A DNA stretch of 64,000 bases from Siphonodentalium dalli (Eukaryota > Mollusca > Scaphopoda > Gadilida > Siphonodentaliidae), in the NCBI GenBank assembly GCA_032622095.1, contig CP136067.1:125647030-125711029 (forward strand), written 5' to 3'. This document shows positions 27,101-35,706 of the stretch, piece by piece; the first letter of the stretch is position 1; the number at the start of each line of letters is the position of its first letter. The notes beneath the pieces are model-generated. The model did no database searches. It had not been told where the DNA came from and was given only the letters and a program-made list of their open reading frames with translations. Position numbers and translations under genes: made by a program.

Positions 27101-30100
27101 GATCGCCGACTGATATTTTATCATTCTTACCTATTGCAGTTTTCAGAACTCACCATAGAGTTCCATCATTTTTACCATTGCCATGAGTCAACTGTCATGC
27201 TTTTTCATAATTGCTATGAGTCAACTAACGTGCTTTTTCACGCTAACCTATTACAGCCACCATAACTCGCCATACGGTTTTGTCATTCTTACCTAATATA
27301 GCAATCAGAAATCGCCATGAGACTGCTAGCACATCGATATGCATTAAATTGTAACATCAAGCCATGAGACCACTCACTGTACATATGATTTATTATAATT
27401 CTTACCTAACACAGCTATCAGAAATCGCCATGAGACTGCTGCAATATTTATTCTAATTCTTACGTAACACAGCTATCAGAAATCGCCATGAGACCTCTGT
27501 ATGATTTATTATAATTCTTACCTAACACAGCTATCAGAAATCGCCATAAGACCACTGTCGGAGATGCTACACCAGCTAGCATCTATATGTGTTAGATTAT
27601 AACATCGTGCTGAAGCATGAAGCAGCATACTGTCTCCTGTGAAAGCTCCTTTACTGCAGCCACTGAAGTTCAGCTCCTATGGACATAAGGAAGTAAAGTG
27701 GTTCATAAATACATGCTCAATAGATGCCCTAGACTGACATTTTTTCCAATTTCAATTTCTTCAAAGTGACATAAGGCACTTGCAGAGAAACCGTTTGGTC
27801 CGTGCGGATATCACATCATAACATCAAAATGTCAAACCGTTATGTCGGGTGGAGTTCGGTCAATCTCTTGTTACCAGTTGAGCCAAAATACATGCTCATA
27901 CCAAATTTCAGTGCAATCGGGCCAGTAGTTGCTAAGAAACCGTTTTGCCCTATTATGTCATAACATCAAAAGGCGCAATCGTGAGTCCCAGCCTATGTCA
28001 CTTCCCAGTAGAAATACACCTAGATATGAAATTTAGTTTTTATTCATACATAAACATCAGAGATTACAGCTGTCATACGGAGAAAACCTGTTTTCCGGAC
28101 GATATTACGTCACTGAAGTCAAAACACAATGTTGGACGCATTCGGGACCCAGCCTATGTAAGTCTCCAAGTAGAAATTACAACTAGATATGTATCGATCC
28201 GCCCATAAACGTCAGAGTTTATCGGCATCATATTACATCACTAACGTCGAAAGGGCCCATAACTCTGATGAAAATCATTTGACAAATCCCCGATTAAAGC
28301 ACAGCTTGTATTTTGAGCCAATTCAGCCATATATCAAGGAAAACCAAGGAAACCAGAATTCCAAAGTTGAAAAAGGTCCATAACTCTCGTACAAATAGGC
28401 CCACAAAACCCAAAATAGAAATTTACCTGTACTTTATAGTTTTATACAGACAACGATAATGAAGTTATCATCCAGCCAAAAAAATATTGTTTGTAAATCT
28501 CAACAAAGGGCTGTAACTCAGTTTAAAATTGGTGACCAAACCCCAAAATTTAACATGACATATTTTGCGGAAGAGAACTTCAAGCTCCATACCAAATATC
28601 ATTCCATTTAGTTCAGTATATCTAAAGTTATCATATGGAAACGAATGGACGGACGGACAGACCAAAAAATAATATGACCCGTAATTAAAATGGCGCATAA
28701 AAGAACATGAAAAAGCACCAAAGTGAAGTGATAATTTATGCTGCGCTGAATAGAGCTACTCACCCTGAGAGTTTCTGAATAGAGCTACTCACCCTGAGAG
28801 TTTCTGAATAGAGCTACTCACCCTGAGAGTTTCTGAATAGAGTTATTCACCCTCAGTGTTTCTGAACTGAGCTACTCACCCTCAGTATTTCTGAATAGAG
28901 TTACGCACCTTGAGTGGTTCTGAATAGAGTTAGTCACCCTGAGCTTATCTGAATTCAGCTACTCACCCTGAGAGTTTCGGAACATTCTCTGAACAGTTCC
29001 CGGAGGCCTTTAGCTGAGACGTCGCCACCGTGACACTGGATCAGAGCGAGGCTGGCCGGATGATGAGCGCCGATCTGAGCTAACCAAGCATCACACATGT
29101 CATGTCGCTTCTTCACTGATATATACTTCCCTGTCAATGCAAATAGAGATTTATGCCATAATTCTGGTGTATTAATATATGGATCAGAGCAAGGCTGGCC
29201 GGATGATGAAGGATAAAGGTTTGTAGCACGTCTGGTTACACCTATGCATCAAGTTACTGAGATGTCGTATTGTGCAATTAATATTGCCTACTATATTTGC
29301 TACTTGGCCAAAATGGAAATATTTGTAATTGGGTTTTCCCTTCCGACCTTTTGAAAGCCTGAAGTTATGATTATGGTTTTCATGTTTCATTGTCTCACAA
29401 TGGGTTGTTTTCTCAATAACTGGTCAGGCACATCCTGAATTCCACTATTATAGTGGTATGTGACTGTAACCTATTCATGTTTCCTGCATTTGTATCGGGA
29501 ATAGAAGATGGCGCATACCAGTGCACAGCCAAATATCACTCGTTAACAATATCACAGCGAATGAACAGTCTTCCGACAAAATTTGTTGTGCAACTTTTTG
29601 CGCCAGCTTTGTATAATATTACTAATATATGCCTTTCTAAATGACAATAACAGGATGACTCAATCGCTCCTTCATAACAACATTTAAACTAATTGAATGC
29701 TAATTGAGTTGCTTATCGCATGTCGTCATGATTAATCATTCTCCTGGACAAAACATATGTATAATACCAAATTAGTGCGACACTGATTTTCAATAATTTG
29801 TATGAAATATGATTTTGGATTATCCATCTTTTATCAAATTCACATTACGGTTGATTGAAAGTTTGTTTATACATAAGTTGATATACTACAAGGAATGGCA
29901 ACATAAACATTAGGCTATTAACCTTTCCATGACTGGAGTTGCCTTAAATTTTGTGAAAACCCTGTGCCAATGCATCCTCTTATATATGTGAGTCTCCCAT
30001 AGGAAGCATCACATATATAAGAGAATACATTGGCCTAACAATATTTGCCTTGACTTTGTAAGCCAGTGCATTCTTTTATATATGTGAGGCTCTGTATGGG

Positions 30101-30633
30101 AGACTCGCATATATATGAGAATGCACTGGCACAGGATCTTTATTCAAATGCCATTCTAGAATGGGCTTAGCATAAAACATGGAATCAACAAATTATTTGA
30201 TCAGATCGACATAGTTAAAAAATTGTGACAAGATCATATGTCGCTCTTTACATTTGTGGGATTTTTTTATCTACACATATATATGTTATATAATATATAA
30301 TATTATATAATATATATAAATATTTTTGTTATTGTGTTGTTACATCAATTAATTTGCATCTCAATCACTCTTTGTAATTGCATGATGGCGTGATTATTTA
30401 TAAACCAAACACCTATAAAAACCAAACAGAAAGGTAAGTCCAATGAGTGTTCGGTTTGGAAAACTTTTACTGTACTTACAGAGGAATTCATCCATACAAA
30501 TTCGGTGGAATCTTTGGCAAACTCGAGCACATCTAACCAAGCTCGTCTGTGGCAGATAGGACAGAATGTGTAGCCAGATCTCATCAGGAAGACACAACCA
30601 CCTCGAGAACCGACCATCCTCAATACGAGGCGT
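18031..30633 (-). CDS. F-box / leucine-rich-repeat protein gene (multi-exon, both ends missing)
   Basis: Nine minus-strand exons, listed separately below, splice in compatible phase into about 366 residues: an F-box (about residues 13-55) followed by LRRs of the cysteine-containing FBXL type (recurring LxxLxLxxCxxITDxxL). By family knowledge such proteins are substrate receptors of SCF (SKP1-CUL1-F-box) ubiquitin ligases; the F-box binds SKP1 and the LRR solenoid binds the target. The substrate here is unknown. Every exon has an AG acceptor and a GT donor and a protein-like frame. The first exon with an ATG and the last exon with a stop were not found; the 5' exon should lie above 32 kb and the 3' exon below 18 kb. 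Introns hold MITEs and arrays of copied exon edges. The orthologue group cannot be named with certainty, so no symbol is given. Confidence 0.85.
18733..18849 (-). CDS. F-box gene, exon 8 (LRR)
   Basis: 117 bp. Acceptor catattttcag|G, donor ACAGAAG|GTAAAC, phase 2 in and 2 out. It encodes VLDLCGCTKVTDVGIRALCN and then NSHGLKNLDISSTG, two LRR units with the VTDVGIRAL helix typical of FBXL proteins. Confidence 0.85.
18870..19640. other. F-box intron 7 and flanks, A/T-rich, nothing recognised
   Basis: The part between exons 8 and 7 has no palindrome, array or ORF of note. The similar intron stretches 20.7-21.2, 21.4-22.0 and 22.3-23.5 kb likewise show only short A/T words. An exception is the 'gggtgggcttaaacacg' duplicate at 23202-23280. 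Confidence 0.6.
19645..19800. repeat. Two diverged copies of the 3' half of exon 7
   Basis: Both copies on the minus strand contain AAGCCTGGTGCT, then a region like the exon, then TTATCTCAG. The first copy is followed by ATAAGTTTGT and the second by GCAAGTTTGC instead of the true GTAAGTTTGT. The donor has thus changed to AT and GC. The copies are frameshifted relative to the exon. Confidence 0.82.
19808..19935 (-). CDS. F-box gene, exon 7 (LRR)
   Basis: 128 bp. Acceptor tatcttttctag|ATA, donor ATCTCAG|GTAAGT, phase 0 in and 2 out. It encodes IKDNCVRRIVKNCPRLKSL followed by VLANCPNISDCSLLEGATQL, a complete LRR pair. Two diverged copies of its 3' half lie downstream at about 19650-19800. Confidence 0.86.
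20273..20672. mobile_element. piggyBac-like MITE family A (TTAA TSD)
   Basis: TTAA|CCCTTTACCCAACA at the left and TGTTGGGTAAAGGG|TTAA at the right: a TTAA target and CCCTTT terminal repeat, as in piggyBac-group elements. The interior contains aaaacggccaaaaccggcc and two copies of the 65-bp palindromic module separated by an A/T stretch. No ORF. A shorter relative is at 15349-15649. Confidence 0.75.
21298..21375 (-). CDS. F-box gene, exon 6 (LRR)
   Basis: 78 bp, exactly 26 codons, phase 0 in and out. Acceptor ttatattttttag|ATA, donor AAACAG|GTCTGT. It encodes IKDSLMIQLSANLGRVE and then NLDLRGCKQ, an LRR with a strong LDLRGC strand. It is too short to stand out as an ORF and was located from the gap between exons 5 and 7. 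Confidence 0.82.
22091..22202 (-). CDS. F-box gene, exon 5 (LRR)
   Basis: 112 bp. Acceptor ctctttccag|T, donor TATAAA|GTAAGT, phase 2 in and 0 out. It encodes LRILELFGCFNISPRG followed by IMYISQLCTNLLTLNLGQC, one and a half LRRs. The first residue is Ser, made from AG of exon 4 plus T. Confidence 0.86.
23590..23870 (+). mobile_element. 3' tail of an RTE-like LINE or SINE
   Basis: Text such as gtgcccaaattcgtctgggc, aaatttgactcagatcggtc, aagcagttttcgagtctata and a (cata)n/(caga) tail is typical of RTE-group 3' ends. No ORF remains. Confidence 0.5.
24228..24482. mobile_element. TTAA-ended MITE family C (CCCTTTNTATACT)
   Basis: TTAACCCTTTGTATACTTAATAG-type left end (24228) and the inverse aagtacagaaagagttaa at the right. 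An inner inverted pair surrounds 'gttcagataataagttyaa'. Relatives: about 14.86-15.31 kb (ends in agtatagaaagggttaac) and about 18.45-18.65 kb. Confidence 0.62.
24645..25098. mobile_element. TIR element carrying two palindromic modules
   Basis: Ends catatcaaatccagtcgtaa and (inverse) catatgaaatccagtcgtaa, with 'gtcaggatttttttaccctg' opposite 'cagggtaaaaaattccgac'. Inside each end is a full 65-bp module (gcattctc..tatatgcgagtcgaccatag). The TIR differs from that of the TTAA families. Confidence 0.72.
25757..25837 (-). CDS. F-box gene, exon 4 (LRR)
   Basis: 81 bp. Acceptor caatatattacag|A, donor GCTAG|GTAATT, phase 2 in and 2 out. It encodes (R)LECLCINGCQAISDSAFG and then ALLQKHGA, one LRR with the conserved Cys/Asn position and the ISDSAF helix cap. 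It is the size of a single repeat, as is common where LRR exons follow the repeat unit. Confidence 0.85.
26108..26450. mobile_element. 'gaggtcccc' MITE copy in the F-box gene intron
   Basis: Left arm atttgcagaatgaggtaccc, right arm ggacctcattctgcaaatgt followed by cagacacac. Internal text on cacccattgg/aacttcaact is shared with the 57-kb copies. Confidence 0.7.
26655..27060. repeat. Inverse copy of the 7-kb repeat family, two units
   Basis: Begins ccccgccaaattgcggggga, then gtctgtccgtccgtcccg. Two units follow with caaagatatttggtatatga, gttcacctga and ccggatatttttaccrgagt. It lies in the F-box gene intron 3, next to the copied exon 3 donor edges. Confidence 0.75.
27068..27521. repeat. About 5 partial copies of exon 3 with donor, in the following intron
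   Basis: On the minus strand the copies read CTCATGGCGATTTCTGATAG followed by CTGTGTTAGGTAAGAATT or variants, at roughly 27458, 27400, 27288, 27240 and 27125; a weaker one lies near 27068. The copy at about 27288-27360 also contains the 'gctagcacatcgatatg' part of the exon, so longer pieces of the exon were copied too. Donors vary: GTAAG in most, GTACG-like (cttacgtaac on +) in one. Confidence 0.82.
27522..27676 (-). CDS. F-box gene, exon 3 (LRR)
   Basis: 155 bp. Acceptor gtccatag|GAG, donor GTTAG|GTAAGA, phase 0 in and 2 out. It encodes ELNFSGCSKGAFTGDSMLLH and, after a short gap, LTHIDASWCSISDSGLMAI: two LRR units of the x-L-x-x-C type. Its 3' end with donor recurs about five times in the intron that follows (27.07-27.46 kb). 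Confidence 0.86.
28380..28690. repeat. 'cataactctsg...' repeat unit with (GGAC) tail
   Basis: Contains ggtccataactctcgtac, agggctgtaactcagttt and aaagttatcatatgg, ending in gaatggacggacggacagac. It belongs to the 34.3-35.3 kb family and lies in an F-box gene intron. Confidence 0.7.
28750..28966. repeat. Tandem array of 7 copies of the exon 2 donor edge
   Basis: 29-32 bp units. On the minus strand they read TTCAGAAACTCTCAGGGTGAG, cut here after the GTGAG, continuing TAGCTC. This is the last 14 or so bases of exon 2 plus its donor and the first intron bases. The three units farthest from the exon (28755-28830) are nearly identical and keep GGTGAGT. Nearer units vary (GGTGACT, GTGCGT, GGTGAAT). 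Confidence 0.88.
28967..29130 (-). CDS. F-box gene, exon 2 (linker and first LRR)
   Basis: 164 bp. Acceptor gcattgacag|GG, donor CTCTCAGG|GTGAGT, phase 1 in and 0 out. It encodes KYISVKKRHDMCDAWLAQIG, then a segment ending GLRELFRECSETLR, which reads into ELNFSGC of exon 3 as a standard LRR. An alternative donor two bases upstream would break the frame of exon 3, so the stated border is preferred. The 3' edge with its donor is repeated downstream (28.75-28.96 kb). An internal 30-bp piece is repeated upstream at about 29179-29211. Confidence 0.87.
29427..29855. mobile_element. Second copy of the 16.8-kb TIR element, one end lost
   Basis: Starts caggcacatcctgaattcca and ends without the terminal repeat in ttttatcaaattcacattac. 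It lies in the intron between F-box exons 1 and 2. Confidence 0.7.
30480..30633 (-). CDS. F-box gene, exon 1 of 9 visible (F-box domain)
   Basis: 154 bp. The acceptor is tttatttacag, the donor CTCT|GTAAGT, phase 0 in and 1 out. It encodes TPRIEDG followed by the F-box core with LPDEIWLHILSYLP and VRCARVCQRFHRICMDEFL. The pattern LPxEIWLxIxSYL..L.R.A.VC..F is the SKP1-binding F-box. The terminal T joins GG of the next exon to make the conserved Trp (DEFL-W) found at the end of F-boxes, which independently supports the junction. Its acceptor and first 26 bp or so are the seed of the 24-copy array directly upstream. Confidence 0.88.
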
Positions 30634-31980
30634 CTGTAAATAAATAGAATTATAATTATAACACTGTGAACTGACCATCCTCAATACGAGGCGTCTGTAA
30701 ATAAATAAAATTATAATACTGTAAACTGATCATCTGCAATATGAGGCGTCTGTAAATAAATAAAATTATAATACTGTAAACTGATCATCTGCAATATGAG
30801 GGGTCTGTAAATAAATAAAATTATAATACTGTAAACTTATCATCTGCAATATGATGCGTCTGTAAATAAATAAAATTATAATTATAACACTGTGAACTGA
30901 CCATCCTCAATACGAGGCGTCTGTAAATAAATAGAATTATAATTATAACACTGTGAACTGAGCATCCTCAATACGAGGCGTCTGTAAATAAATAGAATTA
31001 TAATTATAACACTGTGAACTGACCATCCTCAATACGAGGCGTCTGTAAATAAATAAAATTATAATACTGTAAACTGATCATCTGCAATATGAGGCGTCTG
31101 TAAATAAATAAATTTATAATACTGGAAACGGATCATCTGCAATATGATGCGTCTGTAAATAAATAAAATTATAATTATAACACTGTGAACTGACCATCCT
31201 CAATACGAGGCGTCTGTAAATAAATATAATTATAATTATTATACTGTGAACTGACCATCCTCAATACGAGGCGTCTGTAAATAAATAAAATTATAATACT
31301 GTAAACTGATCATCTGCAATATGAGGCGTCTGTAAATAAATAAATTTATAATACTGGAAACGGATCATCTGCAATATGATGCGTCTGTAAATAAATAAAA
31401 TTATAATTATAACACTGTGAACTGACCATCCTCAATACGAGGCGTCTGTAAATAAATATAATTATAATTATTATACTGTGAACTGACCATCCTCAATACG
31501 AGGCGTCTGTAAATAAATAAAATTATAATACTGTGAACTGACCATCCTCAATACGAGGTATCTGTAAATAAATAAAATTATAATACTGTGCACTGACCAT
31601 CCTCAATACGAGGGGTCTGTAAATAAATAGAATTATAATACTGTAAACTGATCATCTGCAATATGAGGCGTCTGTAAATAAATAAAATTATAATTATAAT
31701 ACTGTGAACTGACCATCCTCAATACGAGGCGTCTGTAAATAAATATAATTATAATTATTATACTGTGAACTGACCATCCTCAATACGAGGCGTCTGTAAA
31801 TAAATAAAATTATAATACTGTGAACTGACCATCCTCAATACGAGGTATCTGTAAATAAATAAAATTATCATACTGTAAACTGATCATCTGCAATATAAGG
31901 CGTCTGTAAATAAATAAAATTATAATTACGATACTGAGAACTGACCATCAGCAATACGAGGCAACTGTAAATAAGTAAAA
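30610..31980. repeat. Minisatellite of about 24 units built from the exon 1 splice acceptor
   Basis: Units of 54-63 bp. On the minus strand each reads A/T-rich intron, then tttatttacag, then the first 22-26 bases of the F-box exon (ACGCCTCGTATTGAGGATG and on), then back to intron. Two main flavours alternate: CCTCGTATTGAGGATGGTC, as in the exon, and CCTCATATTGCAGATGATC. The unit nearest the exon merges with the real acceptor; the far end (about 31.95 kb) is the most diverged. Each unit therefore carries a copy of the polypyrimidine/AG acceptor. Confidence 0.9.
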
Positions 31981-32099
31981 TTGCAGAATATAATATTGTC
32001 AAAAGCTTTGATTTCGTTGATTTTGTTGGCATCAATTGTTGTTGTTTCTCATAAAAAGGCAATTTTGTGAAATCAACGTGCTCATTATTTTGTTGGAAA

Positions 32100-34230
32100 A
32101 TCAGCACAAAATGAACCTCAATAAATTGCACGTAAGGTAAACAAAATTTATATTCTGTTTCTCAGACATCTGGCTCCTCATAAAAATTTGGCCCGCTGAG
32201 TGTTTTTTTTTATCTCCCACTGAAAACAACAATTATAAATCATGCTGCCGCTCGGCAAATGGATGAACTAGTGGCCATAATTTTAGCTAGATGCATTCAA
32301 ATTGTATTGGATATTTCCCTGTTAAAGTTTCCTTTTTGGATTGTTTTAACTGTATTACTTTAGATTGTACAACAACCGACTGTTATATTAGGATCACATT
32401 AACACTTAAAGGATTTATTCGGTCTAGAAACTACAAACGCAATAGGAAAGCCCTCCCTGTTGTGATTAAAATGATCCAAGTCCCATTCCGATCGCATAAT
32501 AAATAATCCGTAAAATAAATAAATAATACCACCACCGGTATTCAGAGATTTCCGTGACTAAACTACGAGTGACGTACTTGTGATTTCCGTGACTAAACTA
32601 CGAGTGACGTTCTTGTGGGGAGCAAATTAAAAACACAGATTCGGAGCCGGAGTTTATTATGCTGACTACGATGACGTAATCGTAAGTCAGCCGATACTAA
32701 AATGCAGAGTCGTATGTGCGCGTGTGGTGTATAGATTACGTTACGCTTTGGCCGTTTATCTGGAATAGAAGACAATAACTATGTGAATAAAGTAGTTAAT
32801 AGCGCCTAGAATGGTTGTTGTTTTTGTAGCCATTAATAACATGCCGGCACGTGTCTGCTTTGGTGAATAGATGGCAGTAATTAGTGCTTTGATTGTCTCG
32901 TGTATTCACTCGGTGATTTGTAATCACTCAGTGACTATTCATCAGTGTCAGTCGCGAACTTGTTTGCACTCTAAAATGCCACAAAGTGAATAGAAAGAAC
33001 ATTATCTCTCTGGTCATACATATATAAGAAGCGCCCAAATTAATATAAACACTGGGCTGAATAATGTTAACTCTATTTAGGCGCTTTTGTTTTGTGTTTG
33101 TTTGTTGTTTTACTTTTGATATAAATATCCCGAGTATCTGTCATCTCCACATATTCCAAGATACCTCGTAGATGTAGTGTGTTCAGTTGTGGGCGGGCTA
33201 GCGATCCATTATTTAGTACCTCCAAAAAGACAACACAGTGCGTAATTTATAACGCTCTTTATTGTCTACCGCTTTTGGGAGATGGAAGCATGGACGCTCT
33301 TTATATTTAATTGTCACAATACCACATACAGAATCACCCATGACATATCGAAATAGAGCACGTTCATAATTGAAAACGCTCTTTATTGTCTACACCGCGA
33401 CGAAAACATGGATGCTCTTTATTAGAGGTAATCATTGGATTTTTTCTATGCTAACAAGTCAAAAACATCCTCTCTAGAAAGTCAATATGTGACATCAAAA
33501 CGTAAAATAAAACGAACAACAAATGCAAAGTTGAAGAACAATGCCAGGCTAGCCTTTAAATAAAAAAAATGTTGTTATGCCAAACTAATAATTATTGTAG
33601 TTTCAACAGTCTGTTGTGTATTCGAGTGAATTATATTGTTTACTCACTTATCGATCTTGACTGGAAGGATTTTAGCAAGCTGTTCACAGTCGTGCACTTC
33701 TCCACACAAAATGTTTCGTGTGAAGAAACAGACAGGAACATTATTATGATGAATATAAGCCATCATGATACATGTACTAGTACAATAACCACCACCTTTT
33801 TAATCACACCCCATTTGTATTTAATTGTACGCATATAGCGCACAACGGGATGACACTAGTGTGTAAACTAGCTTTCGAAATTGGTACCATACAACGAAGA
33901 ATGAAGTACCGGTATATGGCGTAACTTGTATTCTTTCAGAAACAGTTAAATTAGTTTCGCACGAAATTCCGCTCGCTCATTGCATTTCTGCATAAATTAA
34001 TTTCATTTCAAACAGCTTTTATCGCCTCAAAGTGCATTTTAGCCATCATTATTTGTTATATAATCCAACATTCTAGCAAATCCAGTTCATAATTCAGCAC
34101 ATTCAAACAGTTTTATTCTGTAATCGCTATTTATCGTAAAGGCTTAGGTAATTAACCAGCGTAATTTATCAACTCGTTACGCGATTGGCGGAATTATTTC
34201 AAGCTCCACCCACCGCTGTCATCGGTAAGC
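32100..34230. other. Stretch without recognised genes
   Basis: No supported coding exon. Contents: a 34-bp direct duplicate (tttccgtgactaaactacga, 32553-32620), and two similar segments with 'cgctctttattgtctac' (about 33255 and 33378). The upstream F-box gene exon and promoter may lie here or above, but nothing decides it. Confidence 0.6.
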
Positions 34231-34329
34231 GTCGATGCAGATGATCAGTCATGTGACCGCGTTGTGGTCATGTGATCGCACTCACGTGACTGACGTCGGA
34301 TATTTCCGCGATTTTTTTAATATCATAAT

Positions 34330-35285
34330 AATAACAAGAGCTACGCTGGGCGTGCAATATACGCCCTCTCTTGGGTCGGCGGAAACTGGTAAAAAAAGGG
34401 GCATAACTCTGGTAAAAATTGGCAGACGGAACTCAAATTTGAACTTGACCTGTGTTTTGGTGGGAGAAAGTAATATACCAAATTATCATTGAATCCGATA
34501 AGCTCTAGTAAAGTTATCATCCGGACAACAAATTTCAGGGATTTTCTAAGTCAAATTACGTCAAATAAGGGGCATAACTCCAGTGAAAATTGGCGGACGG
34601 AACCCAAATTCGAACTTGAGCTGTCTTTTCTCCTAATAAACCCACATACCAAATTTGATTGAAATCGGTTCACTCTAACTAAAGTTATCATCCGGACAAC
34701 AAATTTCAGGGATTTTCTAAGTCAAATTACGTCAAAAAAGGGGCCATAACTCTCGCAAAAATTATCGGATTAAAACGAAATTCGGACTTGAGCTGTATTT
34801 CGATATATGTAATCCACAAAAAAACGGGTTTTGCGTATAAACATTCCAAAATCGAGTTATCATCCGGAAACCAAAAAACATAAGAAAAACTGAATTTTCT
34901 ATGTCGAAAAAGGGGCATAACTCTGCCAAAAATAGTCGGACAGAACCCAAGTTCGAACTTGACCTGTGTTTTGGTGGGAGAAAGTAATACACCAACTTTG
35001 GATTCATTCCGATAAACTATACTAAAGTTATCATCCGGACAACAAATTTCAAGGATTTTCTAAGTCAAAAAACGTCAAATAAGGGGCATAACTCCGGTGA
35101 AAATTGGCGGGCGGAACCCAAATTCGAACTTGAACTTACTTTTAGGCTAATAAACCCACATACCAAATTTTATTAAATTTGGTTGACTCTAACTAAAGTT
35201 ATCATCCGGACAACAGGTTAACGGACGGACGCCCGGACGGACGGACCAATACTATAATACGGCCTTTTTTTCAAAAGGGCGTATA
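34330..35285. repeat. Tandem array of about 5 units of 175-180 bp with (GGAC)n tail
   Basis: Each unit contains aaggggcataactctggt, aaaaattggcggacggaac, ccaaattcgaacttgacctg and aaagttatcatccggacaac. The array closes with ggacggacgcccggacggac and 'tataatacggcc'. Its opening is inversely similar to the close (gcgtgcaatatacgccct / aagggcgtataaaaatac). Confidence 0.85.
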
Positions 35286-35490
35286 AAAATACTATCTGCT
35301 CGATTTTGAATTTTCTTTGCGAAATGGGTCTGTTAGACATATATTATTAGTATTATGATGATAAATTTTTTTTTTTTTTGACTGACTAATTCCTTTAAAG
35401 GCCCACTTAATTTTCGAACCCCAAGAAAATTTTATATAAATTAAATGCCATATTAAATACCATTTGAAAGAGGAAGCTCCAAAACATTGT

Positions 35491-35706
35491 ATTATCAAAT
35501 TATTTAGTGTAATAAACTGAGAACATGTTGTTTTTGTTGAGATAACAACTTGCTCAAGTTTCATTATTTCAATGAAAGGGGAATAACTCTATATCTTAAT
35601 ATACAGAGTTATTCCCCTTCCATTGAAATAATGAAACTTGAGCAAGTCGTTATCTCAACAAAAACAACATGTTGTCAGTTTATTACACTAAATAATTTGA
35701 TAACTC
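35491..35706. repeat. Near-perfect 215-bp hairpin
   Basis: Arms of about 100 bp differ at only a few bases. The left runs attatcaaattatttagtgt... to ggggaataactctatatc, the right is its inverse ending ctaaataatttgataac; the loop is about 10 bp. A third, direct piece of the arm (tattaagatatagagttatt) follows at about 35710-35735. Confidence 0.88.

Noticed and set aside
32740-32790. Upstream F-box exon (attccagATAAACGGCCAAAG, then GTAATC)
   Set aside because: Acceptor- and donor-like words surround a tiny frame joining in phase, but no ATG and no protein similarity support it.
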